DNA of 64,000 nt from Halobacteriovorax marinus SJ. GTDB taxonomy: Bacteria; Bdellovibrionota; Bacteriovoracia; Bacteriovoracales; Bacteriovoracaceae. The notes under the pieces are model-generated. The model was not told the origin of the DNA, searched no databases, and worked only from the letters and a program-made list of their open reading frames with translations. Positions 25,362 to 32,581 of the stretch are shown in pieces. Position 1 is the stretch's first letter, and every line of letters begins with the position of its first letter. Made by a program: the position numbers and the translations under genes. The stretch covers positions 2,418,001-2,482,000 of the forward strand of contig NC_016620.1 of the NCBI RefSeq assembly GCF_000210915.2. Direction: 5' to 3'.

Positions 25362-27193
25362 AGACCCTCTCTATACTCACGTACGATCTGTAACATATTT
25401 TTTACAAATTTAGTTTGAACTCTCTTTTCTCTATTTTCCCCAATAAGATTATTCGGATCAAAATTCTGATAAATACAGAACTCTTCTACTAAATCAAATA
25501 ATTGAGTCGGCTTAATCTTTGGCTTCTTTGCAAGAACTCTGTCTACAATTGTTGAAATAGAGTCTCCAGTCACTCGGTCATATTTATTAATGACACTCGA
25601 TCTCATCGTCAGCTCTAAAAGCATTTGATTAAGAGTTAATTCTTTATTAGCAGCAAGCTTGATGCAAAGTAATTCATAAGTTTTTTGAAAACTTGTTATC
25701 ATTTTTCTTCTGTGAGTTGTCATCTGAAGGTCTTCTTCAGTTGCGTAACTTGATTTAATCACTTGTAAGAAGTCTTCATAACTAAGGTGCTTCCCCCCTC
25801 TTGCTAATAAGAGCTGTGGAAACTCCCTTAGAATATCTCTCATGCAGAAGATTGCTGACCAATTAATACCATCGGCAACTTCGTGAATCCCCTCTTTAGA
25901 CTTTGACCTTTCAAAGTAAGAGAACGCCTTGAGGTACTTTTCAACTGTTTTTCTTTCGTTTTCAATTAAGTAATTTACATCTGCTCTTCTAAAGCCCGTC
26001 TTAAAGAGAAGATTTTCTAATTTCTTCTTTCTAAAAACAGTTTCAAAATTCTTTACGGCAAAAGACTTCGCAAATTTTCTAATCGACTTCCTCTCTCCTG
26101 TTTTAAGAAAGTCAACGAGCTGAGCAAAGGTTTGTACCGTATACTTGGCCTTACTTTTTTGCTCTATGATACTAGTGGAGTATCTCTCCACATCGTCATA
26201 GCGGTAATCACTATGAAAGAGTCCAAATTGTCTAATGGAACCATAATCTATAATTCCACCATTCATTAAAATATTGTCACCATCCCAGTCCAGCCAACAA
26301 AAGATATACTCATCTTCTAGTCGTGCGGCCATACTAGCAAAAATCTCAGTTTGCTTTTCTAGAAAGTAATCGAGCTTCTTGGCCCTCGTTTTTGGAACAT
26401 CTGTAAAGACACCGTTACTCTGCTCTCTATCAATATAGTAGTGAACCATTCTTTCTAAATTTTCAAAATCACCTTGCTTTAAGTAATTGAACATATGAGA
26501 AGGCCTTAGAAGATTTCTCTGGGCCCTAATATTAATAGCAATTCCCTTTTGAAACTCAATGATCCCAAGGACTCTCTCTGTTTCAATATGGTTCTTGTGA
26601 AAGATCTCACTAAAGAAAAGAGTTCCTAACCCCTCATCAATTTCTGAATATCCACAACCATAAGAAATTGAAGGATCACCCGTCTCCCAGTACTTCCCAT
26701 AAATATGAGTTGCCGGACTTAGACATGTCGCCCCAGTACCAGAGCTTGAAATATCCCATCTAACACCTTTATTTGTTACGGAACCATTCCAAATACTGCG
26801 TCCATCTCCTGAAGTCTTACCTTGTTTATTTGGGTGTTGTAATTGTAAGTACCTAGTGGCCATATACTTATGTGGCCTAATCTCTTCTTCTGGATATTGA
26901 ATTTCATTAATAATATCGTACTCATTAATGATTACGAGACTAAATGTTTCTAGGATTTTTTCTTGTAGCTCTTTAGTCATTTCATTGGGATGACTCTTTG
27001 GAATGAGTCCCATTTCTTTGGCCAGATCAAAGTTGAAGAATGAAACCTTACCGCCCTTTCTCGTTCTAACATGATAATTGACAGTTGAATCAGGGACTTC
27101 TTTTTGAAGAGGATGTCTTCCATCTATTTGATTGAATTTTCTATAATTAAAATTTACTTCTTCTGTTTTACTTTCTTTCTTAATACTTGCCAT
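25358..27193 (-). CDS. Divergent SelO/YdiU-like pseudokinase
   Basis: 611 residues. SelO transfers AMP to protein hydroxyls through a kinase-like fold. The shared features I see are GRHPLQ, SEIFHKNHIETERVLGIIEF, RAQRNLLRPSH...GDFENLERMVHYYI, and the metal site with Asn307 and Asp316 in GDNILMNGGIIDYG. Asn307 and Asp316 are nine residues apart, as in Pseudomonas SelO (Asn253/Asp262). The stretch that normally holds the nucleotide-binding lysine (LKGAG) here reads SSGTG, so the lysine seems lost. The protein is about 100 residues longer than typical SelO. Assignment as a relative is fairly firm; activity is doubtful. It is coupled to the S51 hydrolase. Confidence 0.7.
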   Translation of the reverse strand: MASIKKESKTEEVNFNYRKFNQIDGRHPLQKEVPDSTVNYHVRTRKGGKVSFFNFDLAKEMGLIPKSHPNEMTKELQEKILETFSLVIINEYDIINEIQYPEEEIRPHKYMATRYLQLQHPNKQGKTSGDGRSIWNGSVTNKGVRWDISSSGTGATCLSPATHIYGKYWETGDPSISYGCGYSEIDEGLGTLFFSEIFHKNHIETERVLGIIEFQKGIAINIRAQRNLLRPSHMFNYLKQGDFENLERMVHYYIDREQSNGVFTDVPKTRAKKLDYFLEKQTEIFASMAARLEDEYIFCWLDWDGDNILMNGGIIDYGSIRQFGLFHSDYRYDDVERYSTSIIEQKSKAKYTVQTFAQLVDFLKTGERKSIRKFAKSFAVKNFETVFRKKKLENLLFKTGFRRADVNYLIENERKTVEKYLKAFSYFERSKSKEGIHEVADGINWSAIFCMRDILREFPQLLLARGGKHLSYEDFLQVIKSSYATEEDLQMTTHRRKMITSFQKTYELLCIKLAANKELTLNQMLLELTMRSSVINKYDRVTGDSISTIVDRVLAKKPKIKPTQLFDLVEEFCIYQNFDPNNLIGENREKRVQTKFVKNMLQIVREYREGL

Positions 27194-27334
27194 AAAATTT
27201 TCCAGCGATTGAACAGAGACTGAAAAGTCTTTGTTGAGTAAATTATATCAAACTCCTATAACCTCCTATTTTTAAAGGACATTTTTTCCGACAAACACTC
27301 TATTAATATAAGACAAGTACTTAATTTCAGGGTA

Positions 27335-27357
27335 AAGTTGAGTTCTATCATCAACTT
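27335..27357 (+). promoter_or_regulatory. Leader hairpin before srkA
   Basis: Arms AAGTTGA and TCAACTT around nine bases, ending 15 bases before the srkA ATG and just before its AAGAGA ribosome-binding site. It may tune translation; this is inference. Confidence 0.3.
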
Positions 27358-27371
27358 AAAAGAGATTAAAT

Positions 27372-28400
27372 ATGGCCACACAAACATGGGGAGATAAAGA
27401 AACCCAATTCTTCTACGAATTAAGCCCTGAGAAAATCCTATCATGTGTCGAGTCTCTTGGTTTTAAAACAACAGGTAGGGCCATGGTTTTAAACTCTATG
27501 GAAAATAGAGTTTATGAAATAGAAATATATTCGGACTCCCCTAATCCATCAGAGCACTTTTTAATCTCTAAGTTTTATCGTCCAGGTAGATGGTCAAAAG
27601 AACAAATTCAAGATGAACATGATTTCTTGCTTGAGCTAGATGAGAGCGAAGTTCCAGTCATTGCCCCATTGGTTATCGATGGACAAAGTGTTTTTACAGA
27701 TGAGGTCTCAGGATTATATTACTGTCTCTTTCCAAAGAAAGGTGGCCGTGCTCCCGATGAGATGAATATCGACGATCTAGAAATTCTTGGGAGAACTCTG
27801 GCAAGACTTCACACTATAGGGGCCTCTAAAAAAGCAGAGCATAGATTAAAAATTACTCCACAAGTTTATGGAAGACAAAACCTCAACTACTTACTTAATG
27901 CTAAGGTCATCCCCTCTCACTTAGAGAAAACTTATAATGATCTTGTTCTGGAAGTTTGTAATATCTCTGAACCTTACTTCAATGAAGAGAAGTTCATTCG
28001 TATTCACGGTGATTGCCACTTGGGAAATATTATCAGAAGAGGTGATGCTTCATTTCACCTTATCGATCTTGACGATATGGTCATGGGGCCAGAGGTACAG
28101 GATATATGGCTCTCAATTCCAGGAGTCGATCAATACGCTCTACAAGACAGGGCCATTCTACTTGAGGCCTATGAATCTATGCGTCCTTTTCCAAGAGAGC
28201 AATTAAAACTCATTGAGTCACTTAGAACACTGCGCTTTATTCACTTTAGTGCATGGATATCAAAGAGGTGGGAAGATCCAGCTTTTAAGCTTCACTTTCC
28301 TCAATTTGCAGAACATCACTACTGGGAAATACAGATACAAGACTTAAGAAGCCAGCTCGAGCTTATTAATAACTCACTAAATAATCAGTATCTTTATTGA
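27372..28400 (+). CDS. srkA: Stress-response kinase SrkA (YihE/RdoA)
   Basis: 342 residues of the APH/choline-kinase-like fold. Family motifs are LNSMENRVYEIE, KFYRPGRWSKEQI, the catalytic loop IHGDCHLGNI and the metal motif LIDLDDMVMGPEVQD. YihE is a Ser/Thr protein kinase that delays stress-induced death in E. coli. It lies divergently from the SelO-like gene, so two kinase-fold proteins sit side by side. Its last seven bases overlap the convergent transpeptidase gene. Confidence 0.93.
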   Translation: MATQTWGDKETQFFYELSPEKILSCVESLGFKTTGRAMVLNSMENRVYEIEIYSDSPNPSEHFLISKFYRPGRWSKEQIQDEHDFLLELDESEVPVIAPLVIDGQSVFTDEVSGLYYCLFPKKGGRAPDEMNIDDLEILGRTLARLHTIGASKKAEHRLKITPQVYGRQNLNYLLNAKVIPSHLEKTYNDLVLEVCNISEPYFNEEKFIRIHGDCHLGNIIRRGDASFHLIDLDDMVMGPEVQDIWLSIPGVDQYALQDRAILLEAYESMRPFPREQLKLIESLRTLRFIHFSAWISKRWEDPAFKLHFPQFAEHHYWEIQIQDLRSQLELINNSLNNQYLY

Positions 28401-29419
28401 TCAATCTTTAAAATATCTTGTAGGGAAATATTTCTCAACTCATCATTCAATTCAATGACACAGAGATGTCCATGTATCTCTGTTTCATTCTCAGAGATCG
28501 GTGATAGCTCCAATGACTCCATTAACTTATCAAGAAGAACTCTCTGTCCTTCAAAGTACTTATCTTCTCGCATTGAAATACAGCCAGATGTAGTCACGAA
28601 TGGATAGTATTTAGTATAGAATAATTTATTTTTAAGCCCTGTACCATGGATTCTCAAAAGGGAGCGAGAGAGTTCATCTGCGATGACTGCACTTTTCCAC
28701 CAATTGTGCTCTAATAAAATTTCATCAAAACTCTCTTCAATTTCTTCTCTAGAAATGAAATCAATAATTAACCTTCTATGCTTACCAAAGAGCTTCTGTT
28801 GGTCCGCCTTTGGCATTACTGAATCAATTTTATAAAAACCTGTAGGTGTATCACCATTAGGAAGGTAGAACTTCTTATTTACTCTCCCCTTGGCAAGGGC
28901 CTCAATAGACCACACAGAGTCTGCATCCTTGATTAAATTACCTTGATCATCAACTAATACGATTCGTCCTTTATACTTTCTATCCTTTCTGACAAAGAGA
29001 ACAGCTTTGACGCCCTTATACTTTTGTAGATCAGCTTTTAGTTGCTTCCAGTGATTAGAAGAGAACGAAGAAAAGTTCTCGCTTAATTTTGCAAAACTCC
29101 ACTTCTGTGACATCTCATAATTAATTGAGGCATCTAATAATTCATGAAACTTCTCAGAGAATAACTCTCTAAAGAAATAAACTAAGTAGAGCTCTTTATG
29201 GGCGAACTCACCTTTTTGAAAGGCCTTAATGAGATCAATTTCAGACTTCAGTAAATCAGAAGTATTTAAGTTATAAATATGAGCAAGAATAAAGTACTTA
29301 AGAAGATCTGAATTATTATCAATTTTAGGATAAATCTCTTTTAACTGATAGCGTCTCTTGGCAGACTCTATTACGCCAGTTTTCCAATTATCTTCCCATA
29401 AATTATTTAATTCTTTCAT
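28394..29419 (-). CDS. L,D-transpeptidase (YkuD) catalytic-domain protein
   Basis: 341 residues from ATG 29419, chosen because a promoter (29458-29485) would start transcription after the longer in-frame start at 29458. The C-terminal half is a YkuD domain. It has LPNGDTPTGFYKID, then the active-site block RIHGTG followed 16 residues later by TTSGCISMRE with the catalytic cysteine. Such enzymes make 3-3 peptidoglycan crosslinks or attach lipoproteins. No signal peptide or membrane helix is visible in the 150-residue helical N-terminal region, which is odd for an envelope enzyme. Confidence 0.82.
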   Translation of the reverse strand: MKELNNLWEDNWKTGVIESAKRRYQLKEIYPKIDNNSDLLKYFILAHIYNLNTSDLLKSEIDLIKAFQKGEFAHKELYLVYFFRELFSEKFHELLDASINYEMSQKWSFAKLSENFSSFSSNHWKQLKADLQKYKGVKAVLFVRKDRKYKGRIVLVDDQGNLIKDADSVWSIEALAKGRVNKKFYLPNGDTPTGFYKIDSVMPKADQQKLFGKHRRLIIDFISREEIEESFDEILLEHNWWKSAVIADELSRSLLRIHGTGLKNKLFYTKYYPFVTTSGCISMREDKYFEGQRVLLDKLMESLELSPISENETEIHGHLCVIELNDELRNISLQDILKIDQ

Positions 29420-29457
29420 CAATCTGCCTATGACCTTAACAATAACAATGCTTTTCA

Positions 29458-29485
29458 ATTATACTAGACCCTATTACCAACACAA
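29458..29485 (-). promoter_or_regulatory. Sigma70 promoter of the L,D-transpeptidase gene
   Basis: Minus strand TTGTGT (29485-29480), 16 bases, perfect TATAAT (29463-29458). Confidence 0.55.
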
Positions 29486-29505
29486 GCAACTAGTGAGAAT
29501 GTTCA

Positions 29506-29958
29506 ATGTTTATTAAGGAAGCAAATTTAGAAGAACACCTGGAAATCATTGCAAAGTTTCAAGTTGAAATGGCCATGGAAACAGAAAATTTGAAACTAGA
29601 CTATCCTATCGTTAAGAAAGGAGTACAAGCGGTCTTTGAAGATCCTGCAAAGGGAAAGTATTACGTGGCCATTGATGAAAATGGCAAATGCCTAGCGTCT
29701 CTTCTAACTGTTTTAGAGTGGAGTGACTGGAGATGTAAGAGTGTCACTTGGATACATTCTGTCTATGTAATAAAAGAATATAGAGGAAAAGGTGTATTTA
29801 AGAAAATGTATCACCACCTCAAAGAGCTTGTCTTAGGGAGTGAAGATCTAGCTGGTCTTAGACTCTATGTAGAAAAAGAAAATACCAATGCACAGAAAGT
29901 TTATGAGAAGTTAGAGATGACAAGAGAACATTATCATCTCTATGAGTGGCTAAAGTAG
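29506..29958 (+). CDS. GNAT-family N-acetyltransferase
   Basis: 150 residues. The acetyl-CoA loop is recognisable as YVIKEYRGKGVFKKMYHHL, and the strand LRLYVEKENTNAQKVYEKLEM is typical of the C-terminal half of GNAT folds. The substrate (protein or small molecule) is not evident. It is a single gene ending inside a strong bidirectional terminator. Confidence 0.88.
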   Translation: MFIKEANLEEHLEIIAKFQVEMAMETENLKLDYPIVKKGVQAVFEDPAKGKYYVAIDENGKCLASLLTVLEWSDWRCKSVTWIHSVYVIKEYRGKGVFKKMYHHLKELVLGSEDLAGLRLYVEKENTNAQKVYEKLEMTREHYHLYEWLK

Positions 29959-29978
29959 CTTCAAATACTGAAGCTACT
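29954..29978. terminator. Bidirectional hairpin terminator
   Basis: Perfect 10-base arms AGTAGCTTCA/TGAAGCTACT around AATAC, followed by TTCTTTCT on the plus strand. It contains the stop codons of both the GNAT and the cyclophilin gene. Confidence 0.8.
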
Positions 29979-30537
29979 TCTTTCTATACATTTTTTTAAT
30001 GATGATATTTTCCATTGGAACATCACTCATATAACCCTTACGAGTTGTTTGAGCTTTTTTCATTTTATTAATGATGCTCATTCCTTTAACCACATTTCCA
30101 AATACAGCATAACCGTATTCACTTGCACCAGTTCCTCTATGATTTAAGAATGTATTGTCATTTACATTAATAAAGAATTGGGCAGTTGCTGAATCTACAA
30201 CATTAGTTCTGGCCATTGCAACAGTACCAGTCGTATTAGAAATTCTATTTGTTGCTTCATTCTTAATCGGTGCATGAGTTTTCTTTTGCTTTAAGTTGAT
30301 ATCAAAGCCACCACCTTGAACCATGAAATTATCGATGACTCTATGAAAAATCGTACCATCGTAGAACTTCTCATCTACGTACTTTAAAAAGTTCTTAACC
30401 GTGATTGGAGCAGACTCGTCAAAGAGCTTAATCTCAACCTCCCCCATACTCGTTTCCATAACAACAGTTGTATTCTTTTTAGCAAATGTATTTAAGCTTA
30501 GAATTGTTAAAAAAGTAATTAAAATGTATTTCATCAT
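29974..30537 (-). CDS. Secreted cyclophilin-type peptidyl-prolyl isomerase
   Basis: 187 residues with a signal peptide (MMKYILITFLTILSLNTFA). The cyclophilin core shows FHRVIDNFMVQGG, VAMARTNVVDSATAQFFINV and YAVFGNVVKGM, with the catalytic Arg in FHRV. It catalyses proline isomerisation during folding of exported proteins (PpiA-like). It follows a DsbA-fold gene by seven bases in the same operon and ends in a bidirectional terminator. Confidence 0.93.
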   Translation of the reverse strand: MMKYILITFLTILSLNTFAKKNTTVVMETSMGEVEIKLFDESAPITVKNFLKYVDEKFYDGTIFHRVIDNFMVQGGGFDINLKQKKTHAPIKNEATNRISNTTGTVAMARTNVVDSATAQFFINVNDNTFLNHRGTGASEYGYAVFGNVVKGMSIINKMKKAQTTRKGYMSDVPMENIIIKKMYRKK

Positions 30538-30544
30538 TGCCTCA

Positions 30545-31180
30545 TTAGTTAAATGGATGGTTCTTTAAAAAATTATTGTATTTATTTTGATCTAAGGGAT
30601 CTTTATTAGCAATAAATAACTCTAAATACTTAGTAGAGTCATTCCCCCAGAATAGTTCCTCTTTATAAATAAAAGTTGGAAGACCAAATACACCTTTAGA
30701 GATGGCCTCCTTCAGTACACCTTTGAGTTCAATGCGAATCTCCTTAGAAGTAGTCTTCTCCATTAGAGACTCATCTATCCCTAACTCTTGTAATAACTCA
30801 ATCAAAGACTCCTCTGTACCTATCTCCCCACCTCTTCCCCATCCTTTTGTAAAGATAGCATCAATGAGATCAAATCTCTTACTAGGCTCACTGGCCAATA
30901 CAAGTCTAAGAGCATAGAGGGAATTGAATGGAAGGGTTTTAGGAGTATTGAATGGTATGTCATTTAAGACAGAGTATCTTACACAGTCTTTAAATAAGTA
31001 CTCTCTCTTACTCTTTATTTCAGCAGGCCCCTTAGTCTCATAACTGTGAATAAGCTTGCTCAAAATAGTGGGCAAGTAATTAACCTCAATATTTAAGCTC
31101 TCCAATAATGATTTATTCTTCTTAAGCCACTGAAAAGCTAAATAAGAATATGGAGAGAGAAAATCAAAATAAAAATCCAT
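30545..31180 (-). CDS. DsbA-fold 2-hydroxychromene-2-carboxylate isomerase-like protein (GST kappa)
   Basis: 211 residues. The motif DFLSPYSYLAF at the N-terminus replaces the DsbA CxxC with the serine-type site of the kappa glutathione-transferase/HCCA isomerase family. The C-terminal GVFGLPTFIYKEELFWGNDS is typical. The enzymes use glutathione to isomerise aromatic or other substrates. There is no signal peptide. It is first in a two-gene operon with the cyclophilin. No aromatic degradation genes lie nearby, so the natural substrate is unknown. Confidence 0.88.
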   Translation of the reverse strand: MDFYFDFLSPYSYLAFQWLKKNKSLLESLNIEVNYLPTILSKLIHSYETKGPAEIKSKREYLFKDCVRYSVLNDIPFNTPKTLPFNSLYALRLVLASEPSKRFDLIDAIFTKGWGRGGEIGTEESLIELLQELGIDESLMEKTTSKEIRIELKGVLKEAISKGVFGLPTFIYKEELFWGNDSTKYLELFIANKDPLDQNKYNNFLKNHPFN

Positions 31181-31332
31181 ATATACCTCAATTTAGAATA
31201 AGAAAATCATAGCAAATAGAAGTTGAAAATAGAACTTATTCGCTCGGGTATGAGCTAGGAAATTAATAATTTTAATGCAATTTATTTAAATCATTCTTAA
31301 AATATAGGTAATTTAACCTAACGGATTTTAAA

Positions 31333-32277
31333 ATGGCCTATACTCCACTAAGAATTAGTACAATAAAGCCCAATAGAGAGCTTACATTTCCACTCTATAT
31401 ATTTTTTAAAGAGCAATACATCCCTTATGCTGCAAAAGGTACTTCAATTGAGGAAGAGAAGTATAAGAAACTTAGAAAGCAGAAAATTGCTAAATTCTAT
31501 ATCGACGAAGAAGATGAGATTAATTATCAAAACTTTCTCGATGCTCTCCTCATGGAAACGATGAACTCTGAAACAGCAACGGTAGAAGAGAAAGTTAATA
31601 TTGTTGAAGGTGCTTGTGGATCTGCTGTTGAGAGAATGCAAGAAGACCCAGAGAGTGAGTCGTCTTATAGAATGACTGAGAATGCAGCCAGAACCCTTAG
31701 ACAATGTATCTCGGAGAATCCTGAGGCCATGAAGGCAATCTTTGGAAAACCAGTTGAAAAGAATGAGATCATAGTAAAGCACTCACTCAATGTAAGTGCC
31801 CTAGCAACTAAGCTTGGTCAAAAAATGAAATTAACAGAAGAGCAATTAGATGAGATAGCTGTCGCTGGCCTTCTTCATGATATTGGCCTTATGCAATTAG
31901 ATGAGAAGACGAGAGAGCTTTTTAATAAAAATAAAAAAGACTTCACACCTGAAGAGAAACTCGCTTACGGAGCCCATGTAAAGGATTGCATCTCCGTTCT
32001 AAAAGATAAGCCATACGTTAATCAAACTTCCATGGAATTAATCACCAACCATGAAGAAGTAAAATCAGGGCATGGTCCAAATAAGAAAACTCAATTAACT
32101 CAAAGTGAGTATATATTATCTCTCGTTAATATTTACGATAAGACTATTATTACAACTGATTTAACTCCAAAAGAAGCGATTAAAGAAATCCTTATCGATG
32201 AACTTGGAAATTTTGAATTAGATCTACTCAATAAATTCAAAGAAGTTTTAACAGAAGAGGGATTACTTGATCTCTAA
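31333..32277 (+). CDS. HD-domain phosphohydrolase, degenerate HD-GYP type
   Basis: 314 residues. Residues about 150-290 form an HD domain with LLHDIGLMQL as the metal-binding HD. A helix-rich N-terminal region like those of HD-GYP proteins precedes it. The c-di-GMP signature HHExxDGxGYP is replaced by NHEEVKSGHGP, so classical phosphodiesterase activity is doubtful. It may be a ligand sensor or act on another nucleotide. An inverted repeat TAGGT...ACCTA (31305-31320) lies just before its start. The lipoprotein gene behind it overlaps by 11 bases. Confidence 0.8.
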   Translation: MAYTPLRISTIKPNRELTFPLYIFFKEQYIPYAAKGTSIEEEKYKKLRKQKIAKFYIDEEDEINYQNFLDALLMETMNSETATVEEKVNIVEGACGSAVERMQEDPESESSYRMTENAARTLRQCISENPEAMKAIFGKPVEKNEIIVKHSLNVSALATKLGQKMKLTEEQLDEIAVAGLLHDIGLMQLDEKTRELFNKNKKDFTPEEKLAYGAHVKDCISVLKDKPYVNQTSMELITNHEEVKSGHGPNKKTQLTQSEYILSLVNIYDKTIITTDLTPKEAIKEILIDELGNFELDLLNKFKEVLTEEGLLDL

Positions 32278-32581
32278 AATATTCTTCACACTTCTCTTCT
32301 CGCTACTTTCATTCTCTTGCACCAAGAAGGACTTTACTCAAGCTGAATGTGAAACGCTTTCTATGAAGAAATTCAAGGGCCATCACAGAGAATCACATCA
32401 ATTCGACAATTACTGTAAACAGTATAAAATTCACTATTCTCAAAAGCGTTGTAAAACTGCACTCAACCAACTCATTCTAGGGGCCAATCTAGAAAAGCTC
32501 CAAAAGGCCCATGGTCTAGATATCGCTGAGTGCTTTACCAAAAATGATCTTAAAAAATTTGGTCCTAAAGGATCACTCTAA
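32267..32581 (+). CDS. Small cysteine-containing lipoprotein
   Basis: 104 residues starting at TTG (32267) with AGAGGG seven bases upstream, inside the HD gene. The signal peptide ends in a lipobox (LSFSC-TKKD). The mature part has four further cysteines (C-x13-type spacing) and many charged residues. No family is recognised. It is translationally coupled to the HD protein and ends 17 bases inside the convergent rapA gene. Confidence 0.75.
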   Translation: MISKIFFTLLFSLLSFSCTKKDFTQAECETLSMKKFKGHHRESHQFDNYCKQYKIHYSQKRCKTALNQLILGANLEKLQKAHGLDIAECFTKNDLKKFGPKGSL

